This document shows positions 42,175 to 49,311 of a DNA stretch of 49,311 bases, one piece after another. A program made the position numbers and the translations under genes. The notes beneath the pieces are model-generated. The model was not told where the DNA came from and made no database searches. It saw nothing but the letters and a program-made list of their open reading frames with translations. Numbering within the stretch: the stretch's first letter is position 1; each line of letters opens with the position of its first letter. The stretch covers positions 1-49,311 of the forward strand of contig CAMFJT010000014.1 of NCBI GenBank assembly GCA_945957125.1, written 5' to 3'. The DNA is from an uncultured Rhodospirillales bacterium (GTDB lineage Bacteria; Pseudomonadota; Alphaproteobacteria; Reyranellales; Reyranellaceae).

Positions 42175-43425
42175 TCACACCTTCTGCAGGATCACCACCG
42201 AGGCCACCGCCTCCTCCATGCCGATGACGCCGCCGCCGTTCTCGGCCAGCGCGATCTCGGCGCCCTTCACCTGACGGGGGCCCGCCTCGCCGCGGAGCTG
42301 GGTGGCGAGCTCGGCCAGCATCGACAGGCCGGTGGCGCCGACCGGATGGCCCTTTGAGACCAGCCCGCCCGAGGTGTTGACCGGCAGCTTGCCGCCGGGA
42401 CCGGTGGCGCCCGACTCGATGAACTTGCCGCCCTCGCCCTCGGGGCAGAAGCGCAGCATCTCGCATTGGTAAACTTCGCAGAAGCTGGTTGCGTCGTGCA
42501 CCTCGGCGACATCGATATCCTGCGGGCCGAGACCGGCCATCTTGTAGGCCTTGTCGGAAGCCGCGCGCGTCAGGCCGGGCGCATCGAGCGGACGGTACAT
42601 GCCGCCCGAGAAGCCGACGCCGGCGATCCTGATTGCCCGCTCCTTCACCGCAGCCGGGAGCTTCTCCAGATAGTCCGCCGAGCACAGCAGCGCGGCGGCC
42701 GCGCCGTCGCCGATCGGCGCGCACATGGCGCGGGTCAGCGGATAGGACACCGGCCGGTCCTCGAGCACCGACTGCGTCGTCATCTGGAAGCGGTACTGCG
42801 CTTTGTCGTTCAGCGCGCCGTAATTGTGGTTCTTGGCCGCGCCAGCGGCGATCTGCGCCTGGGTCGTGCCGTACTTCCACATGTGCCACTTGGCCTGCAT
42901 GGCGTAGGTGTCCATGAAGATCGTGCGGTCATCGCCCGGCTTGAACTCCGAGCCGACCATCCTGCCGACCCGGTTCATCTCCTCGACCAGCCGGTCGTGC
43001 TGGCTGGTTATGTAGCCCTGGTTGAACAGGCCGGCCGTGCGTTCCGGCGCGTCCGGGCTGAAAAGCTTCTCGACGCCCAGGCAGAACGACAGCTCGTGCG
43101 TGCCCGCCAGCACGTCCTTCCACGCCCCCATGAAGGCGCTCGAGGCCGTGGCGCAGGCGTTCTCGACGTTGAACATCGGCACCCGCTCGGGAAACAGCCC
43201 CTCCTCGACCAGCGGCTGGAACAGCGCCTGGCCGCGGATCGAGTTCTGGCCCCAGAAGCCCATGCCGCAATTGCCCAGCCAGCCGGTCTCGATGTCGCTG
43301 CCCTTGTCCATGCCGGCATCGGCCAGGGTGCCCATATAGGCCTCCCGGGCGAGGTCGCCGAAGCTGAGGCCCGGGTGCTTCTTGAAGACGGTCGTGTAGG
43401 CGCCGATCACGTAGACGTCGCGCAT
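42175..43425 (-). CDS. SCP-2/thiolase-like acetyl-CoA acetyltransferase
   Basis: A 416-residue thiolase of the sterol-carrier-protein-x branch. FNVENACATASSAFMGAW (nucleophile Cys near 92), EVHDATSFCEVYQCEMLRF (Cys and His region), and GGLVSKGHPVGATGLSML (His near 355) are the catalytic blocks. Such enzymes act on branched or steroid-derived 3-ketoacyl-CoA. No DUF35 OB-fold partner is adjacent, which such thiolases often need. Its tail end lies 2 bases from the higB operator. It is divergent from the FAD-linked oxidase, with 71 bases between starts. Confidence 0.9.
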   Translation of the reverse strand: MRDVYVIGAYTTVFKKHPGLSFGDLAREAYMGTLADAGMDKGSDIETGWLGNCGMGFWGQNSIRGQALFQPLVEEGLFPERVPMFNVENACATASSAFMGAWKDVLAGTHELSFCLGVEKLFSPDAPERTAGLFNQGYITSQHDRLVEEMNRVGRMVGSEFKPGDDRTIFMDTYAMQAKWHMWKYGTTQAQIAAGAAKNHNYGALNDKAQYRFQMTTQSVLEDRPVSYPLTRAMCAPIGDGAAAALLCSADYLEKLPAAVKERAIRIAGVGFSGGMYRPLDAPGLTRAASDKAYKMAGLGPQDIDVAEVHDATSFCEVYQCEMLRFCPEGEGGKFIESGATGPGGKLPVNTSGGLVSKGHPVGATGLSMLAELATQLRGEAGPRQVKGAEIALAENGGGVIGMEEAVASVVILQKV

Positions 43426-43496
43426 GGGGCGGTTTCCTCAGGTTGGCTTTGGCCGCATTTGAGCGTATCCAAACGGCTTACGCTAGGAGAACGAAC

Positions 43497-44900
43497 ATGG
43501 CTGTAGCGGCCCAGGCGAAAGCCCTCAACGTCGATGCCACGATCGCCGAGCTGAAGGCGCTTTTCGGCGACCGGGTCAGCACCGCGCACGCCGTGCGCGA
43601 ACAGCACGGCAAGGACATTTCGTATCACGAGGCGCACCTGCCCGACGCCGTGGTTTTCGCCGAATCGACCGAGGAAGTGCAGCAGATCGTCCAGCTCTGC
43701 GCCCGCCATAAGACGCCGATCATCCCCTTCGGGACCGGCACCTCGCTGGAAGGCCATATCAGCGCCCCCAACGGCGGCATCTCTCTCGACGTCAGCCGCA
43801 TGAACAAGATCCTGCAGGTCAACGAGGCCGACCTCGACGTGGTCGTGCAACCCGGCGTCACCCGCAAGCAGCTGAACGAATACCTGCGCGCAACCGGCCT
43901 GTTCTTCCCCATCGATCCCGGCGCCGACGCCTCGATCGGCGGCATGACCAGCACCCGCGCCTCGGGCACCAACGCGGTGCGCTACGGCACCATGCGCGAG
44001 AACGTGCTGTCGCTGCAGGTCGTGACTCCCGACGGCCGGATCATGCAGCTCGGCCGCCGCTCGCGGAAGTCGAGCGCGGGCTACGACCTGGTGAAACTGT
44101 TCGTGGGCTCCGAGGGGACGCTGGGCGTCATCACCGAGATCACGCTCCGCCTCTACGGCACGCCGGAATCGATGGTCGCGGCGACCTGCGCCTTCGACAG
44201 CCTCGAGGGCGCGGTGAACACGGTGATCCAGACCATCCAGTCCGGCATCCCGGTGGCGCGCATCGAGCTGATGGACACCTACACCGTCGACACCGTGAAC
44301 CAGTATTCCAAGCTCACCCTGCCGCAGAAGAACCTGCTGCTGCTGGAATTCCACGGCACCGAGGCCGGCACCAGGGAACAGGCCGAGATGGTGCAGGCCA
44401 TTGCCGCCGAGCATGGCGGTGGCGACTTCGCCTGGACCAACCAGGCCGAGGAGCGCAGCAAGATGTGGCAGGCCCGCCACGACGCGGCCTGGGCCGCCAA
44501 GGCCTACAAGCCGGGCTGGGGCATGTGGGCGACCGACGTCTGCGTGCCGATCAGCAAGCTCGCCGAATGCATCCTCGAGACGCAGAAGGACATCCAGGCC
44601 AACGGCCTCTACGCGCCCATCGTCGGCCATGTCGGCGACGGCAACTTCCATCTCACCATGATGGTCGATCCCAACGACCCGACCTACCTGCCGCGCGCCG
44701 AAGCGCTCAACGACCGCATGGTGGCGCGCGCCCTCTCGCTCGGCGGCACCTGCACCGGCGAGCACGGCGTCGGCATCGGCAAGATCAAGTTCCTCTACGA
44801 GGAGCACGGCGAGGCGATGTCGCTGATGCGCGCGATCAAGAAGGCACTCGATCCCGACAACATCATGAACCCGGGCAAGATCCTGGGTCCGATCAACTGA
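43497..44900 (+). CDS. FAD-linked oxidase (D-lactate/glycolate dehydrogenase family)
   Basis: A 467-residue VAO/PCMH-type flavoprotein. IIPFGTGTSLEGHISAPNGG (FAD phosphate loop near residue 80), DPGADASIGGMTSTRASGTNAVRYG (residues 140-165), FVGSEGTLGVITEITLRL and the C-terminal GGTCTGEHGVGIGKIKFL are the motifs of GlcD/DLD-type enzymes that oxidise D-2-hydroxy acids and pass electrons to the chain. The ATG at 43497 follows AGGAGA. No glcE/glcF genes are next to it, so a D-lactate dehydrogenase (cytochrome) role is likelier. Confidence 0.93.
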   Translation: MAVAAQAKALNVDATIAELKALFGDRVSTAHAVREQHGKDISYHEAHLPDAVVFAESTEEVQQIVQLCARHKTPIIPFGTGTSLEGHISAPNGGISLDVSRMNKILQVNEADLDVVVQPGVTRKQLNEYLRATGLFFPIDPGADASIGGMTSTRASGTNAVRYGTMRENVLSLQVVTPDGRIMQLGRRSRKSSAGYDLVKLFVGSEGTLGVITEITLRLYGTPESMVAATCAFDSLEGAVNTVIQTIQSGIPVARIELMDTYTVDTVNQYSKLTLPQKNLLLLEFHGTEAGTREQAEMVQAIAAEHGGGDFAWTNQAEERSKMWQARHDAAWAAKAYKPGWGMWATDVCVPISKLAECILETQKDIQANGLYAPIVGHVGDGNFHLTMMVDPNDPTYLPRAEALNDRMVARALSLGGTCTGEHGVGIGKIKFLYEEHGEAMSLMRAIKKALDPDNIMNPGKILGPIN

Positions 44901-44904
44901 TCGT

Positions 44905-44976
44905 GCGCTGGGAGCGCGGGTCTCCAGACCCGCGCTCCCAGCGCAAAAAAAGGGCCGGCAATTGCCGGCCCTTTTC
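44905..44976. terminator. Long perfect hairpin and bidirectional terminator
   Basis: A perfect 19-pair stem with a 2-base loop (44905-44923 with 44926-44944) is followed by seven A, then the 20-base palindrome GGGCCGGCAATTGCCGGCCC (44952-44971) and four T. On either strand a GC-rich stem is followed by a T-run. It separates the FAD-linked oxidase from the convergent RidA gene. Confidence 0.9.
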
Positions 44977-44995
44977 CGTTGCAGCGAGACGCGGC

Positions 44996-45343
44996 TCAGA
45001 TCGCGCACTGCACCATGATCTCGACCTTCAGCGCCGGGTTGGCGAGCTTGGCCTCGACCGTGGCGCGCGCGGGGGTGTTGCCGGGCGACACCCAGGCATC
45101 CCACACCTCGTTCATCTGGCTCCAGGTGCCGATGTCTGTCAGCCAGATGTTGGCCGAGAGGATCTTCGACTTGTCGGTGCCGGCTTCCTTCAGGAAATGG
45201 TCGATCTTGTCGAGGATCTGCTTGGTCTGGCCCTTCACGTCGGCCTTGGCGTCGTCGGCGGTGATGCCGGCGAGATAGACGGTGTTGCCGTGGACCACGG
45301 CACTCGACATGCGGGCGCCCGCATTGATTCGCTTGATTGCCAT
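44996..45343 (-). CDS. RidA-family protein, copy 1
   Basis: A 115-residue YjgF/YER057c/UK114 protein. The ATG at 45343 precedes AIKRINAGARMSSAVVHGNT. The core VYLAGITADD and the ending NTPARATVEAKLANPALKVE match RidA-like enamine/imine deaminases or binding proteins. The Arg of PARATVEA is the conserved carboxylate-binding residue. It is a paralog of the RidA at 47412-47762, with matching blocks such as WDAWV and PARATV. The group may deaminate reactive enamines, but many such paralogs lack this activity. Confidence 0.9.
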   Translation of the reverse strand: MAIKRINAGARMSSAVVHGNTVYLAGITADDAKADVKGQTKQILDKIDHFLKEAGTDKSKILSANIWLTDIGTWSQMNEVWDAWVSPGNTPARATVEAKLANPALKVEIMVQCAI

Positions 45344-45398
45344 CACTCTTCTCCCTCGGAATTGGCGCCGGACCTTAGCAGAGGGAGACGTGCAAAGC

Positions 45399-47399
45399 CT
45401 ATCGCCGATCCTTGACCTTCGCGAGCTCGCGATCGAGCAATGCGCCAAGCGGATCGACGAAGGTGAGGGCGCCCGTTGGGCTGAGATGGTTGTCGTCGAA
45501 GTAGAGCAGCCGGCCATCGCGTTCCACCGCGCACGACTCGCGGCATAGCTCGGCCGCCGGATCGAAAATCGCCACGCCGGGGATAGAGGCGAAGATGCCG
45601 TCCGTCATCCTGCTGGCGGCGTCGTGCTCGGCGGCCGTGACCTGCACCTCCGCCAGCGACTTGCGCGGATTGGTCACCTCCCAGTTCAGGACCGGCGGGT
45701 TCCGGATGACCACGACCCGGATACCTTCCTCCTGCAATCTACCGATCGAGCGCGGGAGCTGCCGCATCAGCGCTTCCCGCGACGTCTCCCGCGTCGCCGC
45801 GGCCACCGGCACGTCGGTCAGGAAGCCGTTTGTCTTGAGCAGCCGGCCGTTGCGCATCCAGCCTTGCGTATAGAGGCTCCACCGTGCCGCGAGGATGACG
45901 ATGTCGGGCTTCAGGTCCGCAATGCCGTCCTCGACCTGTCGCAAGACGCCCGGCGTCTCGCAGGCTGTCCGCGAAGCGCTGTTGATCGGCCGCCAGACGC
46001 CCGCCACCGGCGGACAACCGTCGTGGCGCAGGACGATGAGCTCGAAGCCGCGCTCCCGCGCCAGCCGACCCAGCGGAAGCGCCCACACCTCGGCATGCGA
46101 ATCGCCCCACAGGACGATGCGGGGGTGGTGACCGGCATTGAGATGCAGCACGCACAGATCGGCCAGCCCAGCCGGCAGCGCCGCGCGACCGACGCAGCCC
46201 GGCCCGGGCTCCGCCGGCTCATGCACGACCGCCGGCCGCTTCTCGCCCACGAAGCCGCGGCCGGGAAAGCCGTCGCGGAGATAGACGACGAGACCCAGCA
46301 TCCCCACGGCCGGCAGCAGCGCCAGCAGCACCAGCGCGCGAACGCCGCCCCGAGCGCCGTCACCGAAGCGGATCGGCCGCTCGACGAAGACGTAGGTCGC
46401 CCACGCCAGGGGAAACGCCAGCGCGGCAAGCGAGACCCGCGTGACGAGCGACGGCATGGCGGTATCGACGATGTGCGCGAAGGACAATAGCGGCCAATGC
46501 CAGAGATAGAGCGGGTAGCTGATGAGGCCGATCGACACCAGCGGCCGCAGTGCCAGCACGCGCCGATTGAGCCACGCCGTCGGACCGGCCGCGAGCACGA
46601 AGAAGGCGCCACCGCAGGGCAGCCAGCCAAGCCAGCCGGGAAACGGACCGCTGCCGTCGTTGAAAAGGAACCCCGCGCCCAGCAGCAAGAAGCCGAGCGC
46701 GGCGAGCATGCCCTTGTGACTGGGGAACAGGTCGATCGACCGGTCCTCCAGCGCCGAGAGGAAGCCGCCGGCCGCCAGCTCCCAGAACCGCGTCGCCGGC
46801 GAGAAGAACGTGGCCACCGCATCGCGGTCGAGCTCGAAGAGATCGACTGCGAAGGAGAGCGCGGCGACGGCGCCGATCATCCGCACGAGGTTCCATTGAC
46901 GCTTCCAGGCGAGGACCAGGATGGGCGGCCATATCAGGTAGAACTGCTCCTCGACTGCGAGGCTCCACAGATGCAGCAGCGGCTTGAGCTCCGAGTCGAT
47001 GTCGAAGTAGCCGGCCTCGTGCCAGAGCAGGAAGTTGGAAAGATAGATGGCTGCGGCCGCGACGTGCTTGCCGAACAACTTGTATTCGAACGCCGTCATC
47101 AGCAGCCAGCCGGCGGCCAGGCTGCTCGCCAGCACCAGCAGCAGCGCGGGAAACAGCCGGTTGATGCGGCGGATGTAGAAGCCGCGGTAGCTGAACCGGC
47201 CGCGCCGCAGGTTGAGCAGCATGAGGGTCGTGATCAGGTAGGCCGAGATCACGAAGAAGATGTCGACGCCGACGAAGCCGCTGCGCGCCTCGTCGGGGAA
47301 GGCATGATAGCCGACCACCGCCAGCACCGCGACGGCGCGCAGCCCATCGATCTCCGGCCGATAGGCCGTGCGCGCAAGCTCCCGATCGGCTGCTTGCAT
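45399..47399 (-). CDS. OafA/YrhL-type membrane acyltransferase with SGNH domain
   Basis: A 666-residue protein. The N-terminal acyltransferase_3 domain (about residues 1-340) has YRPEIDGLRAVAVLAVVGYH, GVDIFFVISAYLITTLM, RRINRLFPALLLVL and LWSLAVEEQFYLIWPP, with roughly ten membrane helices. The C-terminal periplasmic SGNH hydrolase-like domain has IVLWGDSHAEVWALPL near 430 and YFDDNHLSPTGALTF near 645 (Asp-x-x-His). Such proteins O-acetylate surface polysaccharides or peptidoglycan. The ATG at 47399 has GAGG at good spacing; a GTG at 47405 is an alternative. It lies between two RidA genes on the same strand. Confidence 0.93.
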   Translation of the reverse strand: MQAADRELARTAYRPEIDGLRAVAVLAVVGYHAFPDEARSGFVGVDIFFVISAYLITTLMLLNLRRGRFSYRGFYIRRINRLFPALLLVLASSLAAGWLLMTAFEYKLFGKHVAAAAIYLSNFLLWHEAGYFDIDSELKPLLHLWSLAVEEQFYLIWPPILVLAWKRQWNLVRMIGAVAALSFAVDLFELDRDAVATFFSPATRFWELAAGGFLSALEDRSIDLFPSHKGMLAALGFLLLGAGFLFNDGSGPFPGWLGWLPCGGAFFVLAAGPTAWLNRRVLALRPLVSIGLISYPLYLWHWPLLSFAHIVDTAMPSLVTRVSLAALAFPLAWATYVFVERPIRFGDGARGGVRALVLLALLPAVGMLGLVVYLRDGFPGRGFVGEKRPAVVHEPAEPGPGCVGRAALPAGLADLCVLHLNAGHHPRIVLWGDSHAEVWALPLGRLARERGFELIVLRHDGCPPVAGVWRPINSASRTACETPGVLRQVEDGIADLKPDIVILAARWSLYTQGWMRNGRLLKTNGFLTDVPVAAATRETSREALMRQLPRSIGRLQEEGIRVVVIRNPPVLNWEVTNPRKSLAEVQVTAAEHDAASRMTDGIFASIPGVAIFDPAAELCRESCAVERDGRLLYFDDNHLSPTGALTFVDPLGALLDRELAKVKDRR

Positions 47400-47411
47400 G
47401 CTCACCTCATC

Positions 47412-47762
47412 CTAGACCGCCGCGACCACCATGATCTCGATCTTCATCTTCGGATCGTTCAGGCGTGCCTGGACCGTCGCCCGCGCCGGCGTCTGGCCGG
47501 GCACCACCCAGGCATCCCACACCGCATTCATGGCCGCGAAGTCGCCGATGTCAGCGAGCCAGATCGTCGCCGTCAAGATTTTCGTCCTGTCGCTGCCGGC
47601 CCGGGCAAGCAGCGCATCGATCTCGGCCAGGGCCTGCTTCACCTGCCCACCGATGTCGAGGCCGGTGTCCTCCGGGATCATCCCGGAGCAGTAGATACGG
47701 CCGCCGTGGACGCTCGCCTCGCTCAGGCGCGGGCCGGGGTCGATTCGCGTGATGTCGGTCAT
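47412..47762 (-). CDS. RidA-family protein, copy 2
   Basis: A 116-residue RidA-like protein starting at ATG 47762 (MTDITRIDPGPRLSEASVHG). Segments RIYCSGMIPEDT, TKILTATIWLADIGDFAAMN and TPARATVQARLNDPKMKIEI match the family. The residues around WDAWV, PGQTPARATV and EIMV align with copy 1, so these are diverged paralogs. Its end lies 12 bases from the acyltransferase start. The divergent PuuE-like gene starts 59 bases away; RidA proteins are often near uracil or purine breakdown genes. Confidence 0.9.
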   Translation of the reverse strand: MTDITRIDPGPRLSEASVHGGRIYCSGMIPEDTGLDIGGQVKQALAEIDALLARAGSDRTKILTATIWLADIGDFAAMNAVWDAWVVPGQTPARATVQARLNDPKMKIEIMVVAAV

Positions 47763-47821
47763 GCGCCAAGCGTAGAGCACATTGCCGCAGTTCGCGATAA
47801 GCTTGCCGCAGGGAGGACTTC

Positions 47822-48724
47822 ATGACCGATGAAGAGGCGGGCCGCGTTCGCGACTTCGTGGGCTACGGGCGCCATCCGCCCGACCCGCATTGGCCGGGCG
47901 GCGCGCATGTCGCGGTCAACTTCGTCATCAACTACGAGGAAGGCGGCGAGCTATCGGTGCCGGACGGCGCGCCGGCGTCGGAGACCGGGCTGACCGAAGG
48001 CTCGACCGCCTCCGTGAAGGGCCGCGACCTCGGCGCCGAGAGCATGTTCGAGTACGGCAGCCGCGCCGGGTTCTGGCGCCTGCACCGGATGTTCACCAAA
48101 CGCGATCTGCCCTGCACGGTGTTCGCCATTGCCCGCGCGCTGGAGCGCAACGCGGAAGCCTGCGCCGCCATGCGCGAGGCCGGCTGGGACGTGGCCGGCC
48201 ATGGCTACCGGTGGGAGATCCACGGCAACATGGCGCCGGACTACGAACGCGATCAGATCAGGCTCGCGACCGAGAGCATCGAACGGACCATCGGCACCCG
48301 GCCGGCGGGCTGGTACAGCCGCTACGCGCCGTCGCTGCGCACACGGAACCTGCTGCTCGACAACGGCTACGAGTACGACAGCGATTCCTACGACGACGAG
48401 CTGCCGTACTGGCTGAAGGTCGGCGCGCGGCAGCAGCTCATCGTGCCTTATTCGGTGGTGCACAACGACGTCCGTTTCGCCCGCCAGGGCATGACCTCGG
48501 GCGACGAATACCTCGCCTACATCAAGAATGCCGTGCAATGCGTGCTCGAGGAGGATCCGCCGCGCATGCTGAGCTTCGGCCTGCACAACCGCATCATCGC
48601 CCATCCCGGTCGCGCGCTCGGCCTCGCCCGCGTGCTCGACTGGCTGGCCGACCAGCCGCGCGTCTGGGTCACGCGGCGCATCGACATCGCGCGGCACTGG
48701 AAGAAGGTTCATCCGGCGCCGTGA
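47822..48724 (+). CDS. Polysaccharide deacetylase-family protein, PuuE allantoinase-like
   Basis: A 300-residue NodB-type deacetylase fold. VNFVINYEEGGELSVPDG near residue 32, CTVFAIARALERN, DVAGHGYRWEIHGNM near 120 and GYEYDSDSYDDELPYW near 180 match the cofactor-independent allantoinase PuuE and related deacetylases. The family usually has the metal-binding Asp and His residues changed, which agrees with metal-independent PuuE. It would open the allantoin ring in purine breakdown. No other allantoin genes are in the window, so a general deacetylase role remains possible. Confidence 0.85.
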   Translation: MTDEEAGRVRDFVGYGRHPPDPHWPGGAHVAVNFVINYEEGGELSVPDGAPASETGLTEGSTASVKGRDLGAESMFEYGSRAGFWRLHRMFTKRDLPCTVFAIARALERNAEACAAMREAGWDVAGHGYRWEIHGNMAPDYERDQIRLATESIERTIGTRPAGWYSRYAPSLRTRNLLLDNGYEYDSDSYDDELPYWLKVGARQQLIVPYSVVHNDVRFARQGMTSGDEYLAYIKNAVQCVLEEDPPRMLSFGLHNRIIAHPGRALGLARVLDWLADQPRVWVTRRIDIARHWKKVHPAP

Positions 48725-48737
48725 CGAGCACAGCCCT

Positions 48738-48858
48738 CCGTCGTCCCGACCGGAGCGAAGCGCAGTGGAGGGACCTGCTCTCCACGACTTGCCAAAGATC
48801 GCTTCGAGAAGGTCCCTCCACTGCGCCTCGCTACGCTCGGCTCCGGTCGGGACGACGG
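48738..48858. repeat. Long imperfect inverted repeat (intergenic element)
   Basis: The left arm (48738-48776) begins CCGTCGTCCCGACCGGAG and ends AGTGGAGGGACCT. It is matched in reverse complement by the right arm (48810-48858) except for one mismatch and a 10-base insertion in the right arm. The 33-base loop lacks coding potential. It sits in the gap between the PuuE-like gene and the CoA transferase. Elements of this sequence type are common intergenic repeats in alphaproteobacterial genomes. Confidence 0.85.
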
Positions 48859-48878
48859 GGCAATCGAAGGAAGCGCTC

Positions 48879-49311
48879 ATGACCATCCGACGGCCATTGG
48901 ACGGGATGCTCGTCCTCGATCTTGGCCAGATCTACAACGGCCCCTATTGCGGCCTGCAGCTCGCCTTCATGGGCGCGCGCGTGCTCAAGATCGAGCCGCC
49001 GGAAGGCGACGTGGTGCGGCGGCGCAAGCGCGAGGTCGAGCCCTATCCGCTGGTCATGCTGAACTCCAACAAGGAGTCGGTCGTGCTCGACCTCAAGCAG
49101 CCGCGGGGCAAGGAGATCTTTCTCGCGCTGGTCGAGAAGGCCGACGTGCTGATCGAGAACTTCGCTGCCGGGGTGATGGACCGTCTCGGGATCGGCTACG
49201 ACGTGCTGAGCAAGCTCAACCCGCGGCTGGTCTATGGCGGCAGCTCGGGCTTCGGGCTCGACGGCCCCTATCGCGACCTCGCCGCGATGGACGTCACCAT
49301 CCAGGCGATGA
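48879..49311 (+). CDS. CaiB/BaiF CoA transferase, N-terminal part (partial)
   Basis: About 144 residues to the window edge. It begins TIRRPLDGMLVLDLGQIYNG, with the family segments GARVLKIEPPEGDVVRRR, LNSNKESVVLDLKQPRGKEIF and ADVLIENFAAGVMDRLGIGY. The catalytic Asp is expected further on, outside or at the very edge of the window. It lies behind the inverted repeat and resembles the CoA transferase at 7725-8918 only at family level. Confidence 0.9.
   Translation, partial: MTIRRPLDGMLVLDLGQIYNGPYCGLQLAFMGARVLKIEPPEGDVVRRRKREVEPYPLVMLNSNKESVVLDLKQPRGKEIFLALVEKADVLIENFAAGVMDRLGIGYDVLSKLNPRLVYGGSSGFGLDGPYRDLAAMDVTIQAM

Overview
The window is a high-GC, gene-dense chromosomal segment of an alphaproteobacterium. 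The evidence is the long-form 2-isopropylmalate synthase, the phosphorus-saving lipid genes plcP and btaAB, several CaiB/BaiF CoA transferases, crotonases, thiolases, and a Bug/TctC-type binding protein. The mix resembles soil Rhodospirillales or Reyranella-like genomes, but that placement is inferred from gene content. No rRNA, tRNA, CRISPR array or complete insertion sequence is visible.

Layout. 1-1.25 kb: the tail of a UbiD-family decarboxylase, then a visibly AT-richer islet with two small accessory genes. 1.25-9.5 kb: LLM oxidoreductase and MATE transporter (divergent), a TetR regulator with a matching operator at its own start and before a DUF2852 membrane protein, an AGE-family epimerase, a Bug binding protein with a CoA transferase, and a small secreted repeat protein. 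9.6-16 kb: a methyltransferase, leuA behind an 11-codon leucine-rich leader ORF, a TldE/PmbA-like protein, and a lytic transglycosylase. 16-19 kb: a diacylglycerol kinase-like gene divergent from a plcP-glycosyltransferase pair, with a PHO-box-like triple repeat at the junction. 19-28 kb: EamA transporter, RraA-like protein, xseA, a PIN toxin-antitoxin pair, purD, and an MBL hydrolase-queA-tgt-pncA run. 28-33 kb: OmpA-like protein, 3-oxoadipyl-CoA-type thiolase, btaB/btaA, ogt. 33-42 kb: a frameshifted HicB-like remnant, malonyl-CoA decarboxylase, a decayed DUF433/DUF5615 pair, SMP-30, tandem crotonases, flavodoxin, a hemerythrin-like gene behind a perfect FNR-type box, an adenylate cyclase overlapping an SDR, and a higB-higA-higA locus. 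42-49.3 kb: SCP-type thiolase, FAD-linked oxidase, two RidA paralogs flanking an OafA-type acyltransferase, a PuuE-like deacetylase, a long imperfect inverted repeat, and the start of another CoA transferase.

How the genes fit together. PlcP removes phospholipid head groups to yield diacylglycerol. The neighbouring glycosyltransferase and BtaA/BtaB would turn diacylglycerol into glycolipid and betaine lipid, and the kinase could return it to phosphatidate. The window therefore carries most of a phosphorus-sparing membrane remodelling pathway. The leuA leader has the features of leucine-dependent translational attenuation: leader codons pair with the leuA ribosome-binding region. At least five loci resemble toxin-antitoxin systems, two apparently intact and three decayed or incomplete, which points to repeated gain and loss of such modules between housekeeping genes.
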